The position numbers and the translations under genes were made by a program. A stretch of 64,000 nt of DNA from Ricordea florida (Eukaryota; Cnidaria; Anthozoa; Corallimorpharia; Ricordeidae): assembly GCA_949710005.1 (NCBI GenBank), contig OX453272.1, positions 26,896,130-26,960,129 on the forward strand. Reading direction: 5' to 3'. Below, one piece after another: positions 11,113 to 21,479 of this stretch. How positions within the stretch are numbered: the first letter of the stretch is position 1; the number at the start of each line of letters is the position of its first letter. Below the pieces are notes generated by a model, which saw only the letters and a program-made list of their open reading frames with translations, was not told the origin of the DNA and did no database searches.

Positions 11113-11330
11113 ACCATTAGAAAAGTGATGGGGGGGGGGTGGGGAAAAAAAAACAAAAAAAATTCATGCAAGGGAAAATGCCAAGAAAAAAAATTCATGC
11201 AAAGAAGAAGGTAAAAAAAAAATTCATGCAGAAGGAAGGTCCAATTGTGACTTTTTCACACGTAGTAAAAAAATTCGTAGGGCTTCACCTGAAAAAAGAA
11301 AAAATTCCTGCACAGATTTTGAAGGAAAAA
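11113..11330 (+). mobile_element. MITE fragment (TTCATGCA family), copy 1
   Basis: The segment starts with ACCATTAGAAAAGTGATGG and a G run. It continues with A-rich spacers and repeated AATTCATGCA units, then GACTTTTTCACACGTAGTAAA. A second copy at about 19427-19627 has the same interior and ends with the inverse of this start (CATCACTTTTCTAATGGT). That identifies the terminal inverted repeat. This copy lacks a visible right end, and no transposase is present. Confidence 0.65.
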
Positions 11331-11399
11331 TTTAATAGCGGTTTGAAAACTTCGAAAAATACAATGATTTGCATGAAAATCGTCGAAGCGTGAATGGGT

Positions 11400-12777
11400 G
11401 ACAAAGCGTCCTTTTCCAATACAAATCCTTATAAATTCTTTCAACTGTAACAACACCAGTTTAAACAATATACCAACGAAAATTGGCATGGTAGCATATT
11501 TTGAGCTGCTCTTTTTATTTCTGTCAAAATACTTTTATGAAACCAGCGGTATCATCACATTTATGAAAACAAGTTCACGTGACAAGTTGTTGCAAAGGGC
11601 CTATTATTACATTGCTGTCATCATTATCTGTATTATTTCGACATCTTTTCGACAGAGCAACTCAAGTAATGATTGTAATAAACTTCGCTTTTCCTCGACA
11701 TCTTTCGATCCGTTACCACTTTCCTCTACAATTTGCGGCTCACAGCAGCCTTTATAAATAAATAGCTGGCAATGCATTATGGGTAACTGAAGTGTGGTCA
11801 CACGGAATACCCCTTCATACCAAATCAAAATGTTTTACAAGTCTAAAAGCAGGTCAAATCCTCCACTTTCTAATAAGCCTGGTGCCTAGAACGGCTCAAG
11901 TAGATCCCAAGAATACACATTTTATGATGCCGAACTGAGTAGACCTGCATTTAGACTAGCTCTGTTTTGGCTTAACTCACTCTCGCCTGTCAAGTTTACA
12001 GCGTTTAGGGCTTAAAAGCACTCTTTGCAGTTCAAGGCTGCATCATACACTCGGTTCATCAAATGCTGCATGTCAAGTTACCGCTTACCAGACTTGATGG
12101 TGTCCTTTCAGCACCAAGACAGAGCTACTTAGTCCAATTTCTGCCACAACTACGACTACGCTTTCGATACGTGACTGAAACGAAATTGTCCAATCGACAT
12201 CTCGGCATCGAGGCTGTTTTATCATGTGACTTTTCTCAATCCCGAAATGCAATATGGAAAGGTGAGCAGCCCACCACATTAGCTGAACATAAGGTAGCTC
12301 TTAGCCTAAATTTAAAATTCACTGCTCTGTTTCTGTCGATAATATAGGCGTTTCTGAGGAAACTTACCTATAGAAATTTCACCTGACGTGATAAATCAAA
12401 GCGCTTTAAGCTTAGCATTTAAGACCAGTTACTTTAACCAGACATAAACCAAAGCCTGTTAGGTCCCTTCTTCTGCCCCCCATCACTGTCCTTCCCCCTG
12501 ACTGCTTCCCTGCCCTATCCCCTGCCAACCCCACCCGACCCCCTCCTGCAGCGTCACTAAGTCTCTCTAGGGTTTAAATGCAAAATAAAGTACCTTACGC
12601 AAGCTCCGATTACAGAGTGAAATAACTGAGATGTGAAATTAAATAAAATAACAGAGATAGTTAGCATTAAAACCAAAATTCCCTCACCCTACCCCCGACG
12701 AGACAAAAGCACGAGTCTGACAAAGACAACGTGGCAAGGTATGAACAATTCGTTGTATGATATGCGTGAATCTATTT
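11400..12777. other. Non-coding, no recognisable feature
   Basis: The open frames here (for example 11398-11757 and 12063-12347) have no domain and no repeat relatives elsewhere in the window. A C-rich low-complexity stretch lies at about 12470-12550. Confidence 0.35.
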
Positions 12778-13351
12778 TGTTATGAGGAGAAGATTAAGTA
12801 TGCGGATGTTTGTGTTGTCACGCAGTCCTCGTTCTAGAGAATTCTAGAACATACTAACATGATGTAAAGAAGGGAAGTAACCTTCTATAAATAGGTATTG
12901 CTGTAATCTTTCAAGTATTCGAGAACAACCTGTGAATGTATTTAAAGTGAGTTATCGCATAACTCTAACACTTACGTATGGAAGCTCGGAGTTAGTCTAA
13001 AGTGGTCAAGAGTTATTTGGAGATCGCGCCGTTCGCCGTGACTGAAGAAGCTATCCGATGAAGAATTGAAGCTGTTTGCTCTCAAGTGGATATATCTCAG
13101 AGGAGTTCGTGAGTTTAAAGGGTTAAGTGGTGACTGAACGTATCTAGTTTTAAAGTTAAATGGTTTGATTGTTTGCGCTTAGAGCATATTTAAATTAACG
13201 ATCGCTCCCTTTGTATACCACTCGAATTATTTTAGTCGTCAGTTTCAAATAAACAGTTGAATTCGTAGAGGAAGTACGTTTGTCATTCTTTTCTGTGCGG
13301 ACAGAGGAAACAGGCTTATTTATTTATATATCAGTCTGTCATATCGTAACA
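12778..13351 (+). mobile_element. Solo LTR, copy 1 (Gypsy-like)
   Basis: This 574-bp segment starts TGTTATGAGGAGAAG and ends ATATCGTAACA, giving the TG...CA rule with a TGTTA/TAACA terminal inverted repeat. ATTT flanks it on both sides (12774-12777 and 13352-13355). It contains a TATA-box-like TATAAATA (12886-12893) and a polyadenylation signal AATAAA (13248-13253). A diverged copy is at 49103-49691. No internal retrotransposon sequence adjoins either copy, so both look like solo LTRs left by LTR-LTR recombination. A 4-bp duplication fits Ty3/Gypsy better than BEL/Pao. Confidence 0.82.
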
Positions 13352-13608
13352 ATTTCCATCTAGCTCTTAAAAGAGATCGCTAATGACAACAGCCATAAGT
13401 TAGCTTGCTTCCTCAGAGGTGCAGTTCCAGAAGGTTTCGTGGCAACTGAACATTTAACATCCCGCTTGCAGGACTGACAGGCTTAAGAACTCTTTCATCA
13501 TCAGCGATCTATCATAACTTTATAGCATAATTTATCAATCATTGTTTCTCATAATTCTAAAGCCCCGCCAGTCTTATTTATTGCGTTTAATTCACGTAAT
13601 TCAGTCTT

Positions 13609-13960
13609 ATGACTGCAAGGTGTAGAATTTTTAATAAACGATATAAACGATGTATTCATTCATACAGATATGCATTGGCTGTAGTTGATGCAGCCTCTAG
13701 GTACAAAGACGCTGAACCGTTAACCTCGAAAGATTCTGGTGAAGTACCAAACGCTTTCACAAAACTACATTCTCATAAGCTAAGGTGCCCTGATACTTTG
13801 ATTGTTGATCCATGAAGATAGTTGTTTGGTGAATTTACAAAGTTAATGAACAGTTATAATGCTAAAATTCATAGGAGTCAGGCTGCAAACCACAGAGCTT
13901 AGGCATTCGTTGAAAGCACAAATAGAACTTTATCTGAGCGATTGTTCTCACACCGTTTAC
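13609..13960 (+). pseudogene. Retroviral-type integrase core (rve) relic
   Basis: Plus-strand translation gives YALAVVDAASRYKDAEPLTS, which matches the first half of an integrase catalytic core (the D in VVDAASRYKDAEPLTS). It continues past a stop near 13813 with FGEFTKLMNSYNAKIH and AFVESTNRTLSERLFSH, the region of the second Asp and the Glu. At least three in-frame stops break it. The style resembles Polinton/Maverick or Ginger integrases more than LTR elements, but that is a judgement by eye. It lies 260 bp after the solo LTR, with no sign that they belong together. Confidence 0.6.
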
Positions 13961-14955
13961 AGCCCAATGTCCGATATATCGGACATAACAACACACCACA
14001 GATTCGAGTTCAACTGATTCTTCAGTTTCGGTTCCCAGACTTCTCTGGGCTATAACACGTATTCGTAGTGTTAGATTTTGTATTTTTCTTAGTTTGCAGC
14101 GACTTTACCTTAGTTTTGTTGAATTTTTCAATTTCTTTTTTGACATAGAAGGACTTGATAAAGAGGATTTTGATGAAGAAAACGATTTGCTTCCTGAAGT
14201 GCCCGACTTTCCGGATGAGGATAGTGAGGATGTAAACTTCGCCAATCTTGATATTGTGCAAAATGTCTTTAAAGGCATGGAAATTATTCGTACTGTGCAT
14301 AAAATGTTTTCCAGTTTAAACATTGCTATTTATTATCTATGACAACTTTCTTATTCTCCTAGAGTTCGTAACATGTCACCCTGCAGGACAAAATGTCAAT
14401 TTTCCTAGATAAAAAAACATTCCAAAGTGCTAAATTTGGGTTCAAGATACTCAATAGACATTAATGTTTCTTTGACGCAACAATACATAATTTTCCTAAA
14501 AAAGCGGAAGGTTGCAAAGCAAGGACGAAACCGCTCCTGTATACTTGTGTGACACATATATATGTATGTATATGTATATTTGTTTATTCAGTTTGACATA
14601 AAACAGGTGTCAGTTAACATGAAACATTTTTCACTGAACACTACGGTATAAAGTATATTTGTTAGTGAGGTTCTTGTACAAGTTTGATATTCACATCTTC
14701 AAAATTGAATATTTTATAGATTTTAAGCTTTGTAGTATTGAAAATCTTAAGTTAATTCCAAATTAAATTTGGGCTGTAAAGGGTTAATAGTTACGCTCAA
14801 GAAATGATATGTGATGATCGATGATCGAAGTCTGGGTTAAGCGGCTACCTTCAATTTTGAAAGTAATATATAGATTTAGCCAAGCCTAAAAGCGGGCCGG
14901 GGCTCCCCTTAAATACTTTCATTTCACTTTAAACTGCAAAAGCATTCTAAAATAT
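13961..14955. other. Intergenic; one acidic open frame, otherwise nothing recognised
   Basis: An open frame at 14094-14342 (+) encodes an Asp/Glu-rich stretch (DEENDLLPEVPDFPDEDSED). It has no visible domain, start context or splice partner and is not called as a gene. A GTATAT-type microsatellite lies near 14555-14585. Confidence 0.3.
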
Positions 14956-14984
14956 TGCGAAGGAATATCGCATAATTCCAATAT

Positions 14985-15470
14985 TCCTGGTTATAGATTT
15001 ATTCATAAACATCGCACTAACACATCTGGCGGAGGTGTTGGTCTCTATTTAGCCGATAGCCTCGAATTTAAATGGCGTTCAGATATTTCTTTCTCCAGTG
15101 ATGAGACTGCAGAGTCAATGTTTGTGGAAGTGAATAGACAAAAAGAAAGGAACTTAATTGTAGGTGTTATTTATAGGCCGCCCAAACAAAGTTTACAAGA
15201 ATTCATTAATGATCTTGATTTAGTTATCACTTGAATTTCTAAAGAGAATAAAAAGTGCTACATTATGGCCGATTGGAACGTAGACTTAATGAAGCATCAG
15301 TCTCATACAAAACAGGTGAATTTTTAGACATAATGTTGTCCAGATCGTTTTTCCCATTAATTTCTCGGCCAACAAGAATAACCTCAAACTCAGCTTTGCT
15401 AATTGATAATATCTTTACAAACGACCCAAAAAATTGTTCTGCTAGTGGTGTTGCTGTTTACTGACATTTC
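14985..15470 (+). pseudogene. LINE 2 endonuclease domain, broken
   Basis: Endonuclease-like segments appear in order: GYRFIHKHRTNTSGGGVGLY, then VEVNRQKERNLIVGVIYRPP, then a region ending ISRPTRITSNSALLIDNIFT. These match the APE-type endonuclease of CR1/L2 LINEs. The frame is broken by a TGA near 15233 and by shifts near 15275 and 15400. Confidence 0.7.
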
Positions 15471-15474
15471 TGAC

Positions 15475-17709
15475 CATCGTCCTATCTTCCCAATATTATC
15501 TGATCATTGTAAGAATACAAGTAAAAAAATTTATGTCACCCTCCGTGATAAAAATGGGTTAAATAATATGGCTGCATTTAAAGCCGAACTTCAAACTGTT
15601 AATTGGGATGACGTGACTGGACACAGTGACCCAAATTCCGCTTATGAAACTTTTTGAGCAAATATATTGCCTCATATAATAAGTGCTTTCCTCTGAAAAA
15701 GGTAAAGGCAAGAAATGGTCATTTGAACAAGCGTTGGTTATCCAAGGGTCTTCTCAAATCCATAAAAAGGAAAAATATTTTATATAAGCGCTATCTCTGT
15801 AATCCCTCTTCTGACTACGAAAATCAGTACAAAAAATACAGAAATAAATTAACTAGTTCTTTACGAGCCGCTAAACGTATATATTATGCGAAGAAATTAC
15901 AGGAATGTAAATCAAATATGAAATCAACTTGGACTATACTCAATGAAATAATGACAAAAAAGTAAGAGTAATTTACCAACGACGTTTAACGTTGATGACA
16001 AAGAAATATCCGATCAGACTCAGATCGCGGACCATTTCTGTGCATACTTCACAAATATCGGACCTAATTTAGCAAACTCAATTCCACCTTGTCTCACTTC
16101 TCACCGTTCTTTTCTTTTTGGAGCATTTATGAATTTGTTATACCTACAGTCAACTACTGAGCAGGAAATTATTGAAATTTGTGCTAGTTTTCGTGCAGGA
16201 ACTGCTGTAGGCTATGACCAAATTACTATGAACGTAATTAAAGAAATAATAGATTTAATAGTCCAGCCATTAATGTACATAACGAATTTATCGTTAAGTT
16301 CTGGTACCGTTCCCGATCAAATGAAGATAGCCCGAGTTGTTCCTTTATTTAAAACAGGTGATCTCTCTCTGTTTACCAATTATAGACCAGTTTCCGTTTT
16401 GCCGGCTTTTTCTAAGATTCTAGAAAGGATTGTTTATTATCGTTTGATAAATTTCTTGAATAAACAAGATAAAATTCCTACTATAATTAAAATTCCTTTC
16501 TAATAATCAATATGGTCTTAGGAAAAATCACTCTACTGCCTATGCGTTAATTCAATTATATGATAAACTTTCAGATGCGATTGATCAAGGAAAGGTTACC
16601 TTGGGACTATTTATTGACCTATCCAAGGCCTTCGACACTGTGAACCATGATAACCTTCTTGCCAAACTAGAGTTTTATAGGGTTCGTGGTTGTGCATTAC
16701 AGTGGTTCAAAAGTTATCTTTCTTGTAGAACTCAATTTGTACAGTACAATGGCTATAATCCTTCCTCTAAACACATCAAATGTGGAGTGCCTCAAGGATC
16801 GATTTTAGGACCATTATTGTTTTTGTTATACATTAATGACTTGTGTAATGTGTCAGAGGCCTTGGATTTCATACTTTTTGCCGATGATACCAACATTTTT
16901 TTTCTCATAACGACTCAAATCAAATGATGGAAATTGTGAATAATGAATTGAAGAAACTATCAAGCTGGTTTCAGGCTAATAAGCTTTCTATCAACATAAA
17001 AAAGTCAAATTTTATTCTATTTAAAACAAAGCAAAACAAGCAAAAACTTGACTTACATTTTTCAATTAATGATATTGAAATTGGTCGTGTAAATGAAGTT
17101 CTGTTTTTGGGAGTTATACTTGATGAACACTTATCTTGGAAATCTCAAATACAAAACATAGCATTAAAAGTCTCAAAATAAGTGGGCATTATTTACAAAT
17201 CAAGTTTTTGCCTTAATAAGATCTCGTTATGTACTCTCTATTATAGTTTAGTTTATCCTTATTTACATTACTGTACGATTGTGTGGGGCTCAACTTATCA
17301 GTCAAATTTAAAGCGTCTGATTAATCTTCAGAAACGGGTTATTAGAATAGTTTCAAGGAGTTCTTTTGATGCGCATGCCAATTCTATCTTTATAAGCTCA
17401 CGAATTCTAAAATTTGAAGATATTATCAAACTCCAAATAGGTAAAGTTATGTACCTTTATAAAAACGGCCTCCTTCCTGATAGTTTCAATGACATGTTTT
17501 TGCTTAACTGTGACATACATTCGTATAACACTAGAAGTAAGAATTCCTTCCGTTTGCCCTACTGTAGGACAAATGTAAGGAAATTTTCACTTCGTTTTCA
17601 AGGGCCCAAAATATTTAATTCCCTTAGCTCTGAAAGTCAGAATGCCTCTAGTACTGCTTTGTTCAATTCTAAACTTAATTCATTATTTCTTGGTATAAGC
17701 ACAATTTAG
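15475..17709 (+). pseudogene. LINE 2 reverse transcriptase and C-terminal domain, broken
   Basis: The pieces are collinear but fall in several frames. The linker is at 15480-15965. The RT begins at about 16129, with VVPLFKTGDLSLFTNYRPVS. The palm is at 16601-16920, with FIDLSKAFDTVNHDNLLAK, GVPQGSILGPLLFLLYINDL and ILFADDTNIFF. The thumb is at 16924-17178, and the C-terminal segment, with DIHSYNTRSKNSF, is at 17182-17709. Frames change near 15650, 15965, 16503 and 16915, and a TAA ends the thumb frame at 17179-17181. The catalytic FADD is intact but the ORF is not. Confidence 0.82.
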
Positions 17710-17880
17710 TTTTGCTAATGTTAGCATTGTAATTATCAATTAAATAACATAATCTTAAAAGGTGGCTCTATTCATAAGCCATATTGGCTTTCTTGGGCTT
17801 CCTTGCCTCGTCGTTTTTTAAATTTTACATGTATATTTTGTGTATATGGCAAAATAATAATAAATAAATAAGAATTCACA

Positions 17881-18520
17881 AACGTTTTTAACTATAGTTT
17901 AGTGTCGAGGTCGGTTAACTCGCTATAGATTTTTGTCTAAACTTTCGTCTGCCATTAGTACGGTCTTCCTACCTACAAAGTCATGGAGTATATTCTACAA
18001 AAAACACAAATTATCGATGTACTGTATTCTATTCCTGATGAAATTAACCATTCTATTTGCGTAATTGTATTTAAAAGATTTGTACACGCTACTGGGAAAT
18101 GCAGGACACAACTCTTGTCATTTTCGTGTTAAAACTAGCACCTCGGTAAAATAAATGCTTACTCCAAGGTATGGTAAAATGTATGCAAAAGGGCTTAGAT
18201 ATAACTATCTGTATAAAAACACATTTAGACAGTTCCACCAGCATTTTTTACTTAATTTAGCTTGATATCGAGGTTCCAGTATATAGCCTGCATGGAAGCA
18301 AAATAAATGTAAATGTTTTTCTTTTTTTTTAAATTGAGTTATGGATGCCACTCAAATTGAATTATTAAATGAAATCGAAAAGTTATTAAGCACTCTAGAA
18401 TCTATTACTGAACTTCAGGGTTTCCTTCAATCCTATAATTCATAATCATGGGCAAAAAACCTTCTCTGCTTTACCCTACGATCCGAGGTTTCTCTCTTGC
18501 ACGGCTTTTAGCAGGGTATC
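17881..18520. other. Non-coding, nothing recognised
   Basis: No ORF, repeat or structure is supported here. Confidence 0.35.
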
Positions 18521-18830
18521 TCGGCGTTCTTCGCTACAATTTTGTCTGTTTTCCACAGAACGGAGTCTTTCCGCTTCTCGGCGTTCTTCGTTAACATCTT
18601 GTCTGCTTTCCACAGCACGGACTCTTTCCCCTTCATTCGGCATTCTTCGCTACAATTTTGTCTGCTTTCCACATCACGGATTCTTTTCCCTTCTCGGCGT
18701 TCTTCGTTAACATTTTGTCCGTTTTTCTCGAGCCCGGACGCTTTCTGCTTGTCGGCGTTCTTCGCTATAATTTCGTCTCCTTTCTCTTTACCGAGCGCGC
18801 CTTCTTTGACGATCTTCTTCGCTCATACTT
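18521..18830 (+). repeat. Minisatellite, 57-59 bp period, about five and a half copies
   Basis: The anchor GGCGTTCTTCG (with variants) recurs at about 18523, 18580, 18639, 18696 and 18753, and weakly near 18811. Odd copies read CGCTACAATTTTGTCTG and even copies CGTTAACATTTTGTC, so the real repeating unit may be a dimer of about 115 bp. An open frame at 18542-18883 is a by-product of the repeat. Confidence 0.85.
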
Positions 18831-19426
18831 CCCCAGTTAATTCTTGCTCTCTTCCGCTCTCTTTCCCGTTGCTCTTCACTTGAACCCTGTGTTCTGCAAA
18901 TTATATTTTCTCTGCTATTGTTTGTTGACATAGCAATAGAATTGTTTCGTTTATCCTTTAGTAAAACTTTAACAGTGTAGAGTAATAATATTGTCTCAAT
19001 AAGACAATGAACTGAAAATTTCTTTTTCGGTCGTCAACACAATTTCCCGCCAAAAATACGCGGGCTACCAGAACTCGAGACTTGAGCAAACGATCTGGTC
19101 AGCAGACAGCTTCCAAATAAATCACGTCACTTCGATGAGTTGACACATAAGCCCACAATATGGTCATGTGATGCTGGTCAGTGGCTATCTCGTTTTCACA
19201 GCTGTCAATTGACCATACTGTGAATGTCCAATATAAAAGATGTGGATTTGCCAAGACACGCCTGAGATACCCCTCCCTTCCTTTTGATAGTCGCCCCTAC
19301 CCTACCCGTACAATCTAAAGACGCGTACGTACAACCCGTACGTACGTACGCTCGGTCAGTCACGTGACAACCAAACTAAAAGAGGTTGACCATATTCCAT
19401 GAGTATGGGGCTCTACCCCAGGCGCG
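18831..19426. other. Non-coding, nothing recognised apart from a short ACGT-rich run
   Basis: A run rich in CGTACGTACG lies at about 19322-19352. No gene signal is seen. Confidence 0.35.
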
Positions 19427-19627
19427 CTTCATGCAAAGAAGAAGGTAAAAAAATGATTCATGCAGAAGGAAGGTCATATTGTGACTTTTTCACACGTAGT
19501 AAAAAAAAAATTCGTGCAGAGGGGTTCACCTGAAAAAAAAAATTCCTGCACAAGCAGTGAGCGAAAATCAAAATTCGTGCAAGCTGAAAATTTCCCACCC
19601 CTTCCCCCCATCACTTTTCTAATGGTC
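19427..19627 (-). mobile_element. MITE fragment (TTCATGCA family), copy 2
   Basis: This shares with 11113-11330 the order TTCATGCAAAGAAGAAGG, TTCATGCAGAAGGAAGGTC, GACTTTTTCACACGTAGTAAA and a CACCTGAAAAAA segment. It ends CCCCATCACTTTTCTAATGG, the inverse of the start of copy 1. Its left end is missing. Confidence 0.65.
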
Positions 19628-21157
19628 CGTCCCTAAGATATCTGCTTTCTCCAGGCGAGCTGGAAGGAGGCGAATGGAAGGAGGAGGATTCTAGCATTCT
19701 TAACTTTGCTAATTGATATATTGCAATACCGCATTGATAAGGTCTATTGATATTAACCTCTCGCTTTCTCATTTGTAGTTCATAAGCCTCGTCTATCTCT
19801 TCCAGATCTTCGAAGTTTGGGCTTCTGAATGCTCCGTATGTACTATCTCAACGGATTAATATGGATTTAGAAACCTGTAACAACTGTTTCCAGCAGCATG
19901 CCATCTTTATTCAACCAGGATCCTCCCGTTTTACCCGCAATGCATGCCGATACAACTGAATGGTATTTTTCTAATACAAAGACACTACACTGTCTACTTT
20001 GCCTTAACTGTTTGACAAAAGGCTCTTCGAAAGACGTGAAAGTAATGGAGCGGTAAGTGTTTGCCTGTAGCGCATGATTTCTTTTTGCCCGAAAACCAAA
20101 TCAAATTCTAAAATTCCCTCTAAAAAATCATTATCCACCGAGCCTCCAGCCTCGTAATCACACCATGTAGCTACCAGTCTTTTATCTGTCCTTGAGCTCA
20201 TGGTATCAAAATGGCGATCGTTTTGGCACAGAATTTAGTACCATTACTGTTCGTGGATGCGTTCATACGTGCTGAGAGTTAGCTAAAAAAGCGGCAAGAC
20301 TTTCGGGGTGTACAAAGTCTTTTTTGCCGTAAATGTGGAATACCATCTTTAAACGTAAATTATTTGATTGGGATGGATCGTTTCCAGCAGACGATTTCAG
20401 CTGAGTCAAGATGTTGAAAGTGTCATTCACGAAGGTAGGTCCCATTTTGGTGTGTTGTAAAGGGCATTTATTCGGAATAAAATAACCAAGAAAACGCAAA
20501 GAGTGTTTGATTTACCAAAACAAAATAATTATGCAATGAAAGTACTGATGCGTATTATTCGATCTAGCATTGGGATGGGGCTGCTGCATACAGTGTACGA
20601 ATTTTATAAGCTGGTTTTATATGAATCCCATACTGGTCATTCTCTTCTTCAGCAAGTTTAATATTCTAAGTGTTACGGTCTATTGCACACGCCCGGTTCG
20701 GAATTTGTGGCTATGATTCTTTACCACAGGGCATATCCAGGCCTGAGCAGTATAAATATAGACTATTTGAATCATAACCAACTACAGCCTTACAGGTCTT
20801 TTATTTTAGATATTTATGAGGTCTAATGGTTGTTATACCACTTTCAGCGTATCTAGTAAAGATCATACTCATACCACCAACCGTACCTGTCCTTGAATGT
20901 GTGAATGTGTTTACCTAATAGTTCAGCCTGCCTTTCTATCCATTTACATCCCTTTTCTAACTTGAGTGTTCGGGTAAAAAACGTTCTCGGAAGCGTTTAT
21001 GATATGTTTAAATTTTTTTCGCGAAACAGATTAATTTAGTTTAATAACCTCCATTACATGAATTTTCACTTAGGTGTCTGTGTAAATTCCAGTGTTTTGT
21101 AAGTCTTTGATGACACCCTGAGCATTCCCAATGCATGGTTAGCTGTGAAATTAAAGC
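19628..21157. other. Non-coding, nothing recognised
   Basis: Open frames at 20004-20201 and 20263-20499 (minus) show no domain or splice context. No repeats seen. Confidence 0.3.
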
Positions 21158-21167
21158 CTGCTTAAGT

Positions 21168-21255
21168 TTTGTACATAACTGCGATGATCAAATAATGTCA
21201 TTACATATTACTCCGCAGTTCATATATATGGTCTTTCATATAATCATTTAAATCA
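21168..21255. repeat. Short interspersed repeat next to the tRNA-like gene
   Basis: The sequence TACATAACTGCGATGATCAAATAATGTC here is partly repeated as TACATAACTACGATGGTCAAATAATGTC at about 21433-21460. The two copies bracket the tRNA-like gene. It also contains a small inverted pair, AACTGCG and CGCAGTT, enclosing the ATGATC segment. Confidence 0.5.
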
Positions 21256-21308
21256 TTCTTCTCCATCTACTGGTATATACGAACTCACAACATGACCTGC
21301 CCCCAGTT

Positions 21309-21381
21309 GGCTTGATAGCTCAGCTGGTAGAGCACTGTTCCTGTATCGCAGAGGTCATGGGTTCGAATCCCGTTTAGGCCT
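21309..21381 (+). tRNA. tRNA-Thr-like gene (anticodon TGT) or tRNA-derived repeat
   Basis: The 73-nt sequence folds as a tRNA. The acceptor arms GGCTTGA and TTAGGCC pair, the D stem is GCTC/GAGC, and the T arm ATGGG-TTCGAAT-CCCGT is good. The pol III A box (TAGCTCAGCTGG) and B box (GGTTCGAATCC) are canonical, and a long T run follows directly as terminator. With standard numbering the anticodon loop is CCTGTAT, giving anticodon TGT (Thr). Position 33 is C instead of the near-universal T, and the last pair of the anticodon stem is mismatched. It may therefore be a pseudogene or a SINE head. Confidence 0.6.
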
Positions 21382-21479
21382 GTTTTTTTTTTCTTTTTTT
21401 TCAGGCTTCAATTTCACAGCTGATTAAGTTGTGTACATAACTACGATGGTCAAATAATGTCCTTACATTACTGGAAGTT

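Larger units (their letters stand above)
14960..17880 (+). mobile_element. Second CR1/L2-like LINE, nearly full ORF2 but decayed
   Basis: The element runs from an APE-type endonuclease start (about 14985) through the RT to a short AT-rich tail (AATAATAATAAATAAATAAG, ending about 17873). It is related to, but distinct from, the LINE at 645-6719: it has a different tail and a diverged C-terminus. The 5' end is not sharply defined and no target duplication could be fixed. Confidence 0.82.

Noticed and set aside
14094..14342. Acidic 82-aa ORF as a possible gene
   Set aside because: There is no domain, promoter or splice evidence, and its neighbourhood is decayed transposon sequence.
18542..18883. 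Ser/Phe-rich 113-aa ORF
   Set aside because: It is the reading of a 57-59 bp minisatellite, open in more than one frame only because of the repeat.
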